Source: Rhabdophis nuchalis (lineage: Eukaryota; Chordata; Lepidosauria; Squamata; Natricidae). Taken from it: 64,000 nt of DNA. The stretch lies in assembly GCA_039707465.1 (NCBI GenBank), contig CM077649.1:13760001-13824000 (forward strand), written 5' to 3'. The notes beneath the pieces are model-generated. The model had not been told where the DNA came from, searched no databases, and saw only the letters and a program-made list of their open reading frames with translations. Shown here piece after piece: positions 10,693 to 23,271 of this stretch. How positions within the stretch are numbered: position 1 is the stretch's first letter; each line of letters starts with the position of its first letter. The position numbers were made by a program, and so were the translations under genes.

Positions 10693-12253
10693 ACACATGC
10701 TTCAAAGAGGTGCCACCTTCTCATTCCAAAATGTGTTGAAATCATTTTTAAACATGTATTGACATAATCTTGAACATATTGTGAACATATTATATAGACA
10801 TAATCTTGAACAATATGAGCGTGTTAGATCATGCCACATAATGTCCCAAATCCTATACTTAATCTCCAATTGGAAGACGATCAAAATCAGAAATAAGCTG
10901 AGTTTAAAGTCAGCTCATTCCAATTTTGCTTTTTTATTTAATGAAGGATTGCTTTTCTTTTCAAATGAATGTATATTCCAAGGTAGTTGATCTTGAGGGG
11001 AGAAAACGTCCCTGAATGAAAATTGCTAGGAAAGTATTCCCACTTATAAATGAATTCAGCAGTAGCTATTTATTTTATGTCGGAAGATTTATTCCTGGCC
11101 ACTTTGTAGAGTTCTCAGTCCTAGGTGGAAGAGTATTGCTATGCTAAAGATCTCTCTGCTGAGTGACTACAATGATGTCCCACTGTGGATATTTCAGTTT
11201 TAAAAGTGAGATGAGACCTGATAGTGATACCACATTAAACACATCACCTATTGATTCCCTCTAACCTTGCGAAAGAGCTGCCTTGCATTAAGTACCTTTT
11301 ATTTCACTGCCACTGATGGGACCACAGATGTTAACTGCTGGCTAAATATCCTCAGAGGTCAGCAGACAGGGCGCTGGAGAGGTCACGAAGTCATCATTTC
11401 CTGGCTAAAAAAAACCCTCCAGCAATCACAGTATTTATTTCTCTGCCCTCTACTGCAGTTTGAGGACAATGTTGTTGACTGCTACGTGAAGTTCAGCAAA
11501 GGCTACAATAGTTGAATTATTTCTTTATCTACACTTTCCCCAAATACATTAAAATAATGTATGTGAGTTTCTGCCTCTAGACAACCTGCTTTATAATGAA
11601 CCGGCCTAAATATACTATATGTGCAATTTGCTCTACTATATACATTTTTCCTGTGGGTATTTCTTTTTAAAAAATGGGAAACCTACACTGAATATTTGGA
11701 CAAATTCATTTTATATGAACCAACATAATCCATGCTTGCTAGACTAATATGTGAAGTAGTATAACATTCTTTGTTGTTTTTGTTGTATTACTTTTCTATG
11801 TTTTGTGACGTTATTAAATTCTGTGTGCAAATATTTGAAGAACCTGTGTGCAAAAAAGAACATATAATAATTAAGTAGAAGTTCATGAGGCTAATATAAT
11901 GAATTAAGTAGCACTGTATATAAAAAACTTTCCTGCATTTCTGAAAAAATGTATATATCACACACACAATAAATGATATACCAACGTTTATATATTCAAA
12001 AATATGCCAAAAACATATATTCAAAAGAGGAGGTTCTGATATGGAAATATGAGAAAACCTCTATATACCCGAAAAGCTGTTACATTATAAAGAGCAAATG
12101 TGTCCATTTTGTTTAGAAATTAAATGAAATTATGAATAAGAGGTTTCAGATTGTCAAGATTCCTGGCAAAGCCCCCAGTGTGTGAACTCGCAGTAACCAA
12201 ACCAAAATCTAAATGGGAATTCTGAACAGAATTCAAAAGTGAATGCAGCTATA
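10693..12253. other. No recognisable feature
   Basis: AT-rich sequence, about 1.5 kb. An open frame at 11267-11515 has no recognisable domain and codon use does not stand out. No repeat family was recognised. Confidence 0.45.
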
Positions 12254-12478
12254 CAGTGATCCCTCGTTTTTCGCGGTTAATGGGGACCGGAACCTTCCGC
12301 GAAAACTGAAAAACCGTGAAGTAGGATTTGCACCGGAAACTTGAGTTGGTGGACATCGTTTAAAGCAAGCACTAGGGGGCGCTTGCCTCCTACCAATGCA
12401 TTTTTTTCTGTATTTTTTAAAAAGCCGCAAAGCAGTGAATCCGCGAAACATGAAGCCGCGAAAATCGAGGGATCACTG
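12254..12478. mobile_element. Tc1/mariner-like MITE (225 bp)
   Basis: The terminal inverted repeats CAGTGATCCCTCG and CGAGGGATCACTG are flanked by TA on each side. The interior holds a CTAGGGGGCGCTTGCC block shared, in opposite orientation, with the copy at 16003-16227. The length is exactly 225 bp in both copies. There is no coding capacity. Confidence 0.9.
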
Positions 12479-14157
12479 TATACTCTGAATGTTTAGATGA
12501 ACAGAATGCTTGAATTAGCCATTATCAGTTTAAACCTTCTTTCTACTGTGCATTTCCAAAAATGAACCAGCTTAATTTTACATACCAGAAATTGATGCGC
12601 AATAACAGTTATTTGAATAATTATTGGAATATATCTTTTCTATACCTCTACAATAGATGAATATATTTATTTTGCTATGTGGTGTCTGAAAATGGAGAGA
12701 TTTTCTTATATCCAAATACAATTTCACCTTTCACTGAATTCTTAAGTTTCCTGCTGAATAAAGGAAGCAACATGCACCCCTTTATAATTCATTTCTAATC
12801 ATTCTAATATACTGTATGTCAAAAAGTAAGGTACTGTATTTATTGATTTCTTTCAACATATACACTCACTACTTTTCAGTAGACATTCTGTTTGAGTGTG
12901 GTGCTGAATAAGTAGGTGGCACTTGGGGATCAGGAGAGAGAAATTGCCACAACAAAAAGATTATGTTAGACCAAGGAAATGGTTGTTCTATATAATGTAA
13001 ACAAAGAGAATTAGAATCCAACCGTTGAAAAGGTTTGCTGAAATACTGCATCCTTTATCATTCGTTTTTCAGAGTTTGCAGTTGACTTCCTAAGAAGTTA
13101 ATACTGTTATTCGGTTATCTGTTTTATATGAAAGAAAACAGATATGATGGCCACCAAATTAAGATTTTGTTGTGGATGAATAGAATGATTTGTTTGGTTA
13201 ATTAAGACAACCTTCAGTACTATCTAATGTTTGTTACTCGCCCTGACCTGCAAGACAATAGAGGATCAGGCTCTCAGTATAAAAGACTGTTTCTCAGAGA
13301 AATCTGTCTCATGGATTTTCCATCCATGGGGAGATGTAGTTATTTGGTTCATGCTTTGTTTCAAAGACTTTTTCTGAACACTGCTCTCCAAAGCTTGCAC
13401 CATTGCTTCACCTCCCATTTATGTTAGAGTTTTATACATTCCTAGGGTATAATTCCCAAAGTTTTACTTAAAGATAGTAGAATGCATGAATTGTTTTAGA
13501 AAATGGGTAATGTTATCATGAAACAAAAACAGCTTAATTGACAATTATTTCAGGAAAACTAGTGTTTGATCATTAGAAAAATTATTTCATGAATATTTGC
13601 AACATTCTTTCTTAAAACCGTGTCTTAAAAATGGCAGTTGTTGCAATTAAAATGAATTCTTAAGATTAACCTCAAAAGAAATAAATTCTTTTGAATGAAA
13701 CAGAATCCCTCAAGTGAGGCAGAGGGGAAGGGAGGGGCAGCAAAATGGAAACTTGCAGCATTAAATTGTTTCTGTGGAAACAATTAGTGATGTAAGTGTA
13801 TTCTTGAAAATGAAGTACTTTAGAATGAGATTACTTACAAGCATCATCTTGCTAAAAGACCCATAAAGACTCCCACAGTTCTGAGAAGTCCTCTTCGGAG
13901 ACAATGTTTATTGGAATTCATAGACAATATTTCATGCTGTACTCTAGCTAATGTTCGGGTCATGCATAGTCTTCAAATGGCCCAAATCCTAGAGATTGGA
14001 TATAAGGAAACATGATATAACATATAAAGTATTGATATTGAAATACACAACACACACATGTATTTTAAAGGACTGATCAAAGTCAATCATGATGAGGGGT
14101 TTTGGGTCACATGCAGCAAAGTTCTCAGGTGCTAATTTGCCTAAAGTGTAAATTCTC
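12479..14157. other. No recognisable feature
   Basis: About 1.7 kb of AT-rich sequence without an identifiable family or exon. Confidence 0.45.
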
Positions 14158-14477
14158 TGTGGCGGGCCCGGCCCTCTGGAATGACCTACTCCCCGACCTT
14201 CGCACCATCTCGGACCTCCGCCTCTTCCGCCAACGCCTGAAGACGTACCTATTCCAACAAGCCGGCCTAGCGTAGCCCCCTGTTTCTGACTATATTTATA
14301 AATTTTAAATTTTTAGGGTTTTAAAGGGTTTTAGCACGGGTTTTAGGTTAATTTAATATGCTTTTAAGAGTTTGTATTGTTTTGTAATGGTTTTTAATGA
14401 TGCCTGTGCGCTGCCTTGGGTCCTAACAAGGAGAAGGGCGGGGTATAAATTTGATAAAATAAATAAATTAAATAAAT
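14158..14477 (+). mobile_element. L2-type LINE, 3' end
   Basis: Codes for the last residues of ORF2 (ALWNDLLPDLRTISDLRLFRQ-like, then FQQAGLA-stop). It is followed by the L2 3' untranslated region (TTTTAGCACGGG, CTGCCTTGGGTCC, GGGCGGGGTATAAAT) and an AAATA tail. Confidence 0.88.
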
Positions 14478-15689
14478 GCTTTATTATTAAATGTTACAAG
14501 TTTTTAAAGCGATTATTCATTTTACATAAAGAATTAAACAAGTATAAATTAAAATGAATTAAACGATCATTTCTATCCATAGCAAGTCCCATCATTCTGT
14601 TTTTGCACAGCGCCACAATAAATTTACATTATTCGCCAGAAGGTGCTCAAGTTACTACTAATTTACTACTACTAATAATAATAATAATAAAGATGAGCTT
14701 TTCCCACTCTACGCCTTTGGTTTGATCCTGCATTAATCCTTCTAGAATTCTGATTAAATATGCCCTCCTCTCAAAGTCAGTCAACTGTGTAGGATTACTA
14801 TTGTACTGTCCTTGAAAATGAGGTAGGACTGGCAAACAAATAATATATTCACATTCAAACAAATCGGATCATGGTTTGAACTTGGAAGATCTTGTCTTTC
14901 TATTTTAAACCCATCTCCATAGCACTTTGGCCTTCACCATCCTGCCTTGAGGGAGGAATGTTTATCAGTGATTTTAGGAGGTTACAAAGAAGACTACTGC
15001 ACTATTTACCTGCCTTTCACTCTATATTATACCTAAGGATGGTAGAAAATTGAAATGATATATGTTGCTATGAATTAATTTAAGATGATTAAGGAATTTG
15101 CTAAACTTTCTGTTCATGGTTTGGACCTCATTGGAACAGCGAAGAGTTTAACCATGCCTGAAGTTGTGGAGCTTCAACATAATGAGTATGAAGACTTCTT
15201 TTCAATATGTAAAATTCATTTATTTTGCTTTGGCCAGACTGTTTCCTGCCATAGCCAAACCCCAACCCCAATTCGATGGTAAAGTATACTTTTGGACTGT
15301 CTTAGTTCTCACTCATTTAAGCTACGTATATCTTTCATTGACCTGAACCCTCAGAAATCTTTTTCACTTATTCTGCATTGACTAAGGATTCGTAAATGAA
15401 ATCCATTAGGATTGTTGTCTCTCTATATTTATTGTAAAATTACTCCTCCTGACATGTAAGAATCCCTTTCAATTTATGTTAAATTTACAGTAGATTTTTC
15501 ACACATTTATTCTGGGAACAACCCTTGGGATTTTCCATGTTTAACTCCTAAAGTCCATTAGTCTGCTATATCCTCCAAGGATTTTTCTATTGAACATCTT
15601 GAATTTATTGTACTTTTCACACAATCACAAATTCTATTCTGTCAGGTGTGGTCATGCCACAAATATTCACATTACACCAGAAGTGATAT
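14478..15689. other. No recognisable feature
   Basis: AT-rich, with a short ATA/TAA run near 14670-14690. No gene or repeat was identified. Confidence 0.4.
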
Positions 15690-15837
15690 GCTGCCGGTTC
15701 GCCCTGGTTTGGGCAAACTGGTAGCAGCTATGGTGGGTGACTCCGCCCCTGGCCCAGACATCCTAATGGATGCTCTGCGCATGCGCAGAAGTGCCACTAG
15801 CAAGCAAGCATACACATTCCCAGTTCCAAACCGGTAG
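15690..15837. mobile_element. Short hAT-like element with NRF1-like motif (tentative)
   Basis: CTGCCGGTTCG at the left and AACCGGTAG at the right are imperfect inverted termini. The interior contains TGCGCATGCGCA at 15776-15787, as in the elements at 31402 and 33010. No clear 8-bp target duplication was found, so the boundaries are approximate. Confidence 0.45.
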
Positions 15838-16002
15838 TGAAGATAAGAGGATTTTATGCCTGCATTACACCCATTTCTATTCGACTAAGTTGTATGCTGT
15901 AAACTTTGAGAATGACAGCGTATTTTATTATCATTGTTTCTTTTGCCACCTGTTTAAAAGATTATAAAATTGAGCATTTAGAATTCGTAAGTTATTGAAG
16001 TA

Positions 16003-16227
16003 CAGTGATCCCTCATTATTCGCGCCCTCATTTTTTGCAGCTTCAGTCCTTCGCGGATTTGTAAAAAATACAAAATTTTTTTTGCATTGGTAGGAGGCAA
16101 GTGCCCCCTAGTGGTTGCTTTAAACATGTCCACCAATTCAAGTTTCCTAGGGAATCCTACTTCGCGGAAATCCGGTTTTCGCGGACGGGTGCGGTCCCGA
16201 TTACCCGCGAAAACCGAGGGATTACTG
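16003..16227. mobile_element. Tc1/mariner-like MITE (225 bp), inverted copy
   Basis: The termini CAGTGATCCCTCA and CGAGGGATTACTG are flanked by TA at 16001-16002 and 16228-16229. The interior (GGCAAGTGCCCCCTAGTGG) is the reverse complement of that in 12254-12478. It is non-coding. Confidence 0.9.
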
Positions 16228-16384
16228 TAATCCAAAAGGTGAAGGAGAGGGAAGACGGGAAGAAAAAGGGAACAGATTCAAACTGTAGGCTGATCCTAGG
16301 TTCCCACATTCATTACAAAGTCACTTAGCATGTTTTCCATCTCTCAGAAGGCTTTTCCAAGTATCAAGACTATCTGTCCATTTC

Positions 16385-16419
<35 letters not shown>

Positions 16420-16829
16420 ATTTATAACCCGCTCTCTCTCCCCGAAGGGACTCGAGGCGGGGCAAATTAAAAATGCATATAAAACCACAAACAATACAAT
16501 ATTAAAAAAGAATTAAACTAAACCCTGCGCTAAAATCCCATGTTAAAACTAAGACAACCCCTAAAAAACCCCTAAAAACAGTTAAGTTATCCCAGGCCGG
16601 CCAAGCAAAAGAAATGTGTTTTTAATTTTTGACGGAAGGAGCGGAGGTCCGTCGTTGTTCTGATTTCGGGGGGAAGGTCGTTCCAGAGGGTTGGGCCCAC
16701 CACAGAGAAGGCCCTTCCCCTGGGCGTCGCCCACTGGCACAGCCTAGTGGACGGCACCCGGAGAAGTCCCTCTCTGTGGGAGCGAATCAGCCGCAGGGAT
16801 GTATGGGGCAGGATGCGATCCCGCAGATT
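16385..16829 (-). mobile_element. L2-type LINE, 3' end
   Basis: The minus strand encodes the terminal ORF2 residues (RDRILPHTSLRLIRSHREG, RAFSVVGPTLWNDLPPEIR, ending CLAGLG at 16587). It is followed by the GAGTCCCTTCGGGGAG 3' motif and an (AAAT)n tail at 16385-16413. It is 5'-truncated at 16829. Confidence 0.9.
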
Positions 16830-17348
16830 TCTGCCCAAGTTTCTGCCCAGGCTTGTTGTAGGCTAATCTCTGGCTACTTTGCAGGGATAGAAACTTCTTC
16901 AAGTGAGACAATAGTTCATGTAGCACATCTTCAAATGTTCTTATTATGAATGATGTTAAAACAAACTGGCTAAAGTTCTGCCTTCATACATAACATTTTT
17001 TTTTAACTCCGCACATTTTTTCAAAATTTGCAATTTTTTCTCTCTGAGCTTCTTACTTTCCCTTTCCCTTTTCCCTCATCGCATGTACTATAAGGAGTTC
17101 AACTTCTACGTAGCCCAAACACGAACACAGATACAGAGGTATAAATGTCAAGGAAGAGCCACCCACAGGAAAGAAAGAGATCGGCAGTTGCTTTTCTGGA
17201 CCAGAAAGATGTTGACTAGGGAAAGGACATGGTAATCTGTGTCCAGAATTCCTTGCAAGATGTTGCCAAAGTGTCTTAGAGCAAACAGGATTGTTGTTGT
17301 TGTTTGAAATGGAGGCACTGCCTTCTTCAGAACAGGAATAGTGTAACT

Positions 17349-17498
17349 CAGGGGTCTCCAACCTTTGCAACTTTAAGTCTGAAGGACTTCAGCTCCCAGA
17401 CTTGGCTGGCTGGAGAATTCTGGCTGGAGAAAGCTGGCTGGAGAAGTCTGGGAGCTGAAGTCCTTCAGACTTAAAGTTGCAAAGGTTGGAGACCCCTG
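17349..17498. mobile_element. Palindromic hAT-like MITE (family A, long apex)
   Basis: A perfect 8-bp duplication, GTGTAACT, flanks it (17341-17348 and 17499-17506). Ends CAGGGGTCTCCAACC. The apex carries several GGCTGGAGAA units and is asymmetric, while the outer 50 bp of each arm pair perfectly. Confidence 0.94.
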
Positions 17499-17531
17499 GT
17501 GTAACTGGTAAATGTTAATATGCCAAGAAAC

Positions 17532-18000
17532 TAATTACCTGCGTGATCGCCTGCTGCCCCACACATCCCTACGTCCGATTCGCTCCCACAGAGAGGGTCT
17601 TCTCCAGGTGCCGTCGGCCGGGCAATGCCGGTTGACGACGCCCAGGTGAAGGGCCTTCTCTGTGGCGGGCCCAGCCCTCTGGAACGACCTACCTCCCGAA
17701 CTCCGTGTCATCTCTGACCTCTGCCTGTTCCGCCAGCGCCTAAAAACGCACTTTTTTCACCTAGCTGGCCTGGCATGCCCTACCCGGTTCCGAACCTGAC
17801 TTTTAGTGGATCAATGTTTTAATTAAGGATTTTAATGTGGTTTTAGCACAGGTTGGTGGTTTAATATAGTTTTAATGGGTATTTATATTTTGTATATATG
17901 TATTTCTATGTTTTTAATTCTCCTGTGTGCCGCCCAGGGTCCCTCTGTGGGAGATGGGTGCGGGATATAAATTTGAAAAATAAAAATAAAATAAATAAAA
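17532..18000 (+). mobile_element. L2-type LINE, 3' end
   Basis: Encodes YLRDRLLPHTSLRPIRSHRE-like and FSVAGPALWNDLPPELR-like residues with a frame disturbance near 17640 (GACGACGCCCAGGTGA gives a stop). It is followed by an L2 3' untranslated region and an AAATAAAA tail. It starts 34 bp after the MITE at 17349-17498. Confidence 0.88.
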
Positions 18001-19057
18001 CTGGATCATACCGAGGTGGTTGCTGACGAAGACTAGTTCTTCTTCATCTTTTTTTCCCCTGTGCATTTTCTCGGTTTCATCTTTGAGTCCAACAACACAT
18101 CATATCTCACTGCTGCTTCAAACCAGTTCTCCATATAAGAAATAATTGCTCATTTTCATCTCCAAAATTTTTATTCTTGACCTATGCATTTCTGCTAGTG
18201 AGAGTTTGTGGTCAGCTATTCTCTTGACGTTTTATCTTGCTATAGTTAGCTAGCAACGTATTATAAAAGCTAGCTAGCAACTTCTTATTAAAAAATATAT
18301 ATATATCTAAAGATGATGTGGAGATGTGGCAGAAAGGGTTGGGAGACTGCTATATTTTAACAAAACAAAATTTTGTATAACAAAATTATACATAAACAAA
18401 CCAAAAGAACAATGTTTCTGATATGACGTCATCCAATCCCACTATTCTTCATATTTAATGAAATCTGTCTCTTGTTTGACTTTCATTTCTTTCTTCTACA
18501 TGTGGGTATGATAGAATTTTTGAAAATAAGTCTGGAATTGCAATGCAATCTGTTTTGTGTCTAGTGGCCTGTTTCTGAAATGAACATACTGATATTAATT
18601 ATTATAAAATTGTCTGTTTCTTTAAATTAAAATGCAATATTGGTATAATGAGATGTAAAAACCTATTGGATATGTACTTTCACAAATTGGTAAAATAACC
18701 TCCAAAACTTTTTTTCTTAATAGAAATAAATGTTTTTTTTAATACAGTACACAATAAAATTTCAGAAGTTAGTAACAGTATTTTTAATCGTGCATTCTGT
18801 TTGGATGGTTTTAAAGTGGGGGGGGGGGGGGGCTGAACAGTACTGATATTGTTAAGATTGAATTTTATTTTGCTTAAACAACAGTACAGTATATTTGATT
18901 TCCATACATGTCACCCGAACACAATACTTTATTGCATTATGTAACAATAAAACCTGTGATGATTGAATTTTGAAAGGTGAGAATAGATAGCATGTTCTAA
19001 AATTTCCTAACATTTTATTTCAGCAACTCAATGTGGAGCAAAAGCAATCATGTAAAA
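18001..19057. other. No recognisable feature
   Basis: AT-rich sequence with a run of 17 G at about 18816-18832. No repeat family or exon was recognised. Confidence 0.4.
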
Positions 19058-19403
19058 CAGGGGTCCCCAACCTTTTTGGCACCAGGGACTGGTTTCATGT
19101 TAAAAAAATTCCGCGGACCGGTGGCCATGGCTCGGCCGGCGTAGAGGGGGAGCGGGTGTAGCCAGTGTAGAGGGGCAGCATGCGCACGCAGGTGGGGTGC
19201 GTCAGCTTACTCGCCCCTCTCGGGCCCCCAATGGTGTGAGTGGCTGCGCCTGCGCTCTCCCGCCCCTGGTGCCCAGGGGGCTGCCTCCTCCTCCCTCCTC
19301 CTCCTCTGCGGCCCTTTCTAAGAGTTGTACCACTCACTGCGGCCCGGTTCCTATGAAGCCACGGACTGGCACCGGTCCACGGCCCGGGGGTTGGGGACCC
19401 CTG
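19058..19403. mobile_element. GC-rich non-autonomous hAT element
   Basis: The termini CAGGGGTCCCCAACC and GGTTGGGGACCCCTG are perfect inverses. Subterminal GGACTGG/CGGACCGGT and CCACGGACTGGCACCGGT blocks are typical of Charlie-like elements. Flanking 8-mers ATGTAAAA and ATATAAAA match at 7 of 8. The interior is strongly GC-rich, unlike its surroundings, and has no transposase. Open frames crossing it are not genes. Confidence 0.85.
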
Positions 19404-19411
19404 ATATAAAA

Positions 19412-20679
19412 CATGTCAGCATTCACCACCATTATCAGTCTTCCCAATTCTACAGCTTCTGCACACAGCCTTTGGTTGAAATCTTGGGAAATCACTCAAT
19501 GTCAGAAGATTTCACCAATCAAGGTCTTATATTGTATGTGAATGTTGAAGACATTCTCCAGACAAATTCTTTTCTTTTTTTAATTTGTGGAATTGTCCCT
19601 ATTTTTTTAGGAATGATAAGACATCTGGTCTACGGTGATAGCATAATACCGATTCCTGCTATAAATCAAGATATGTCTTGTCCTGAAGTAAGGTTTGGAT
19701 GTACAAAGCAAGGAACTCAAGGATTCAGTGTTATTTTGTGAGCTGAAATAAAACCACATTTTATAATACATGCACTTGTTTGGGTGAATCAATTGCATGG
19801 GATGAAATATCTACCTCATTTTAAAAAAATCAAAATTGCCACAAATAACCTATTAGTTGCATAAATCTCAGAGGTTTGAAAGTGAGCAGGAGAAATGTGG
19901 GCTTCTATATAGTCTATCTGTTCATAAACAGATGAACAAACAAAACCCACAAAATTTAGCCTGTCATTTCCTGACAGATCATAATAGTGAACTTAACACA
20001 AGTTCAAATATAATTTATGAACAATACGATCAAAAACCATACTATACATATTTTGTGAAACAATTCTCATTCTTCCAAGGATTGTGTTAATCAATACAGT
20101 TAATTTCAATCAGAAGAAAGCACAGATTATATTTGCTGGGGTTACTTTATATGTGGTATTGGTCACCAAGTAAAGGACAGAGAGTTAAACTAATACTGTT
20201 TATCCATTAGCTCTACAATTAATTGAAAATATTAGATTTAAAAAGAATAACAAATGTCAGTCTAAAAGATCACAGCTTCCAAGCTATAGAACAGCTGTTT
20301 TCAAAAAAGAGAATTCTGTTACATTTGTTGGGGAACATTATAAAACCAATTATATAACTAAGGCTTTCTATAAAAATAATGCACATAAACTTTAAAATTT
20401 ATAAGCTTTATGAGTGAAGAGAAGCTTCAAATATTCTTTATGTATATCCATTGGTTGGTTGGTTTGTTTGTTTACATAGTAATAAAGTTAAGGGCCTTAC
20501 AGCAAACTGAACTAGAGATTACACTAATCAAAATTTTGAACTGATAGTACAAGGATTTTGAAATTTGACTGACAGCTGCTACAACTCGCAATTATGTGAA
20601 AATGAGTCTAGGATGGAGCACAAAGTGAAGATTACATTTTGCTTTAATCTAAAAATTATAGGAAAACAGCTATATGAGT
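19412..20679. other. No recognisable feature
   Basis: AT-rich sequence with no identifiable gene or repeat. A short TTGG/TTTG repeat lies near 20453-20472. Confidence 0.4.
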
Positions 20680-20915
20680 AGTGGTGTTGCAGTGGTTAGA
20701 ATGCAGTACTACAGGCTACTTCTGCTGACTGCCGACTGCCTCCAGTTTGGCAGTTTAATTCTAACAGCTCAAAGTTGAATCCAGCTTTCCATCCTTCCAA
20801 GATCAGTAAAATAAGTAAAATTCTTGGGGTCAATATGCTGACTCTCTAAACACTTAGAGAGGGCTTTAAAGTGCTATGAAGCAGTATATAAGTCTAAGTG
20901 CTATTGCTATTATTA
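20680..20915 (+). mobile_element. tRNA-derived SINE (squamate type)
   Basis: A tRNA-like head (GTGGTGTTGCAGTGGTTAGA) is followed by TCCATCCTTCCAAGATCAGT. The 3' part reads ATGCTGACTCT, AGAGAGGGC and GCAGTATATAAGTCTAAGTG, with a GCTATT-type tail. The same layout appears inverted at 43958-44165 and in part at 57783-58008. Confidence 0.75.
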
Positions 20916-21135
20916 TATTCTGTTGGAATATAATAACTTAAGACCCATGTTTAGCATTGGCTGCATTTTGTCAGAACAAAACTCAAAATATAGTTCAGAT
21001 GTTCTGCAAGTGATAGGATGCAATTGGGAACTTAGAACAAGTTTTTCGTCTTCCTACTTTCTTTTTCAACCCAGAGCCATAAATACCATGTAGAGGAATA
21101 TTGACTTTCACTTGTTGGCCATATTGTAGAAAATA

Positions 21136-21595
21136 TCCTGCCCCATACATCCCTTCGGCCGATTCGCTCCCACAGAGAGGGACTTCTCTGGGTGCCGTCC
21201 ACTAGGCAATGCCAGCGGGCGACGCCCAGGGGAAGGGCCTTCTCTGTGGTGGGTCTGACTCTTTGGAACGACCTACCCCCCGATATTAGAACTACCACGG
21301 ACTTCCGCTCCTTCCGCCAAAAACTTAAGACCCATCTGTTCTATCAGGCCGGTTTGGCCTAATCTATGCTTCTCGCTCCAGTCTGTAATTTAAATTGTTT
21401 TATTTGGTTTTAATGGGATATCGTTTTAACGTCTTATACATTTGTACAGGGCTATTTAATTTGATTTTAATTATGTATTTATTGTCATGTTTTTTAGATG
21501 TTTTAATTTTTCCTGTACACCGCCCCGAGTCCCTTCGGGGAGAGGGGGCGGTCTAGAAATTTAATAAATAATAAAATAATAATAATAATAAAATT
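21136..21595 (+). mobile_element. L2-type LINE, 3' end
   Basis: Begins in LPHTSLRPIRSHREGLLWVP-like codons, continues through TLWNDLPPDIRTTTDFRSF-like residues, then an L2 3' untranslated region with CCCCGAGTCCCTTCGGGGAG and an AATAAT tail. It is 5'-truncated. Confidence 0.9.
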
Positions 21596-22273
21596 AGCAA
21601 AACACATCACTTTTAAAGCTTTCCCAAAATTTCCATTGGAAAAAAAATAAAACAATTGCTTTCCTTGAGCTAAGATAGCCTTCCTTTGTCCTGGCGCAAT
21701 GCTAATTGAAAGGAATCTGAAGAAATTAGGGGTGGGTTGTTACTATTGCTATTACTACCTTGCAAACCTAGAGCCTAATCTGTTTCATACCCTTTTCAAA
21801 TTAATTGCTGCTTCTTCCAGGATAGGAGTACCTTTTGAAAGAAAATAAAGTTCCAGTGTAACTCCATTACACAAATGGAGTTTCTTTAAAAACTGTTTGA
21901 AACCAGGTTTTTAATTTAAACCCAGATTATCAGAAACATGTTTAATATTCTTCTACCCAGTCTTTATTTTGTGTATTTGGCATGAAGTTTTATAAATTTT
22001 CCTTGAAATGTTTACAAAAAGAATTTCAATTTCAGCCTGATAAAATAAGAACATCAGATTAAAGAAAGAAGGGCAGTATATGCAGGAAATGCATATATAG
22101 GTAGCCACATTCCTACATTGTCTAGTGGACAATATTTACACAACTTAAAACACTTTCAAAAAATAATGAGTCATGCACACATCTTTGCTCAGTAAAACAA
22201 ATCTTTGGTTTACATTTGAACTGCTAAAGGAAGGGATAGGCAAACATAGCAAGTAGGTTGAACTATTAAGAAC
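21596..22273. other. No recognisable feature
   Basis: AT-rich sequence between L2 and the putative LTR. Nothing was recognised. Confidence 0.4.
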
Positions 22274-22737
22274 TGTTAGGATAGACAGCCTTATATTGGG
22301 TTGACAACATATATGAGCCTATGTTCTTAAGGAGTTATGTAGCTTTAAGAACTGTCTTAAATTCTGATTGGCTGTGCTTCTCAGCTCTACCATAAAGGAA
22401 GCACGGGAACACAGTCCGTTCCCTTGTTCGACCATTGAGTCCTGTGTTTACTGATTGCCACTGGAGGAGTTGAAGCTGAAGAGAGAAGAAGTATTTGTTT
22501 TGCATCACTGTAAGATAACTCTGTGTTTGGTGAAGGACTGTTATTGTTTTGAGAAGTTAGAATCACTGGTCGGAAGAAGTATTTTAGTTGCTGCAAAGTA
22601 AAGACTATTTATTTTCTTACTATCAGAGTTTGTAGAGTTTGTGTGTGGTTAAAGCAACATATCTCTTTATTGGCCCGTGTAGTACACTATTCCACATTTT
22701 ATTTCCTAGCACTGGTTACGGGAGCAGAGTTGTAACA
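22274..22737 (+). mobile_element. Possible retroelement LTR
   Basis: The segment starts with TGTTAGG and ends with GTTGTAACA, so it has the TGTTA...TAACA ends typical of LTRs. Inside lie GATTGG (inverted CCAAT box) at about 22366 and a CATAAA TATA-like box about 23 bp later. The bases just after the end, CTGGTTCTGAACCC, could be a primer-binding site starting with TGG. They are followed almost at once by an L2 fragment. No short target duplication and no gag or pol were seen. Confidence 0.35.
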
Positions 22738-22752
22738 CTGGTTCTGAACCCA

Positions 22753-22921
22753 GTGCAGCTCGCGCAGGAGAGGTGTTATGTGGGCTTGCCTTGGGGCACC
22801 CATAATCACCCGCGCGGCCGCATTCTGAACTAGCTGTAGCTTTCGAGTGCACCTCAAGAGGAGTCCTATGTAGAGCGTTACAGTAATCCAGCCGAGAAGT
22901 CACAAGCGCTTGAGTATGAAA
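22753..22921 (-). mobile_element. L2-type LINE, internal fragment
   Basis: The minus strand encodes TQALVTSRLDYCNALH and a decayed continuation through the VQNA..A region to the ELH block. Both the 5' part and the 3' untranslated tail are absent, so this is an internal fragment, not a simple 5' truncation. Confidence 0.82.
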
Positions 22922-23271
22922 TAAACTAGCATTTTTACACATCATTGGAAATACCCATAAACAAAAATATACAGAAAAGGATAGAATGTGATGAATGCCA
23001 CTGCCTAAGCAAGCCTACCAACTAGTTATGGGTTTTTAAAATGGTCTCAGTCAAAAAGCTCCAAAATAGCCAGTTTTTATTCTGCCAACTAAAGAAAGTT
23101 ATTCTTATAGACAATGTTTAGCGAACACATAGATTTACCAACTGTTACTAACTTTTGCAATAGTGGAATCATCAGCACTGAATTCAAAAGCCATAGTTTG
23201 TCTCCTTAGCTCTTTCTTCATCTATAATCAGAACCAAAATGGCTCCCTCACTGTGCTATGAGCTTCTTCTT

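Noticed and set aside
19095..19741. Frames of 80 to 138 codons across GC-rich DNA
   Set aside because: They cover the non-coding hAT element at 19058-19403 and random flank. The GC-rich island is the element, not a promoter CpG island.
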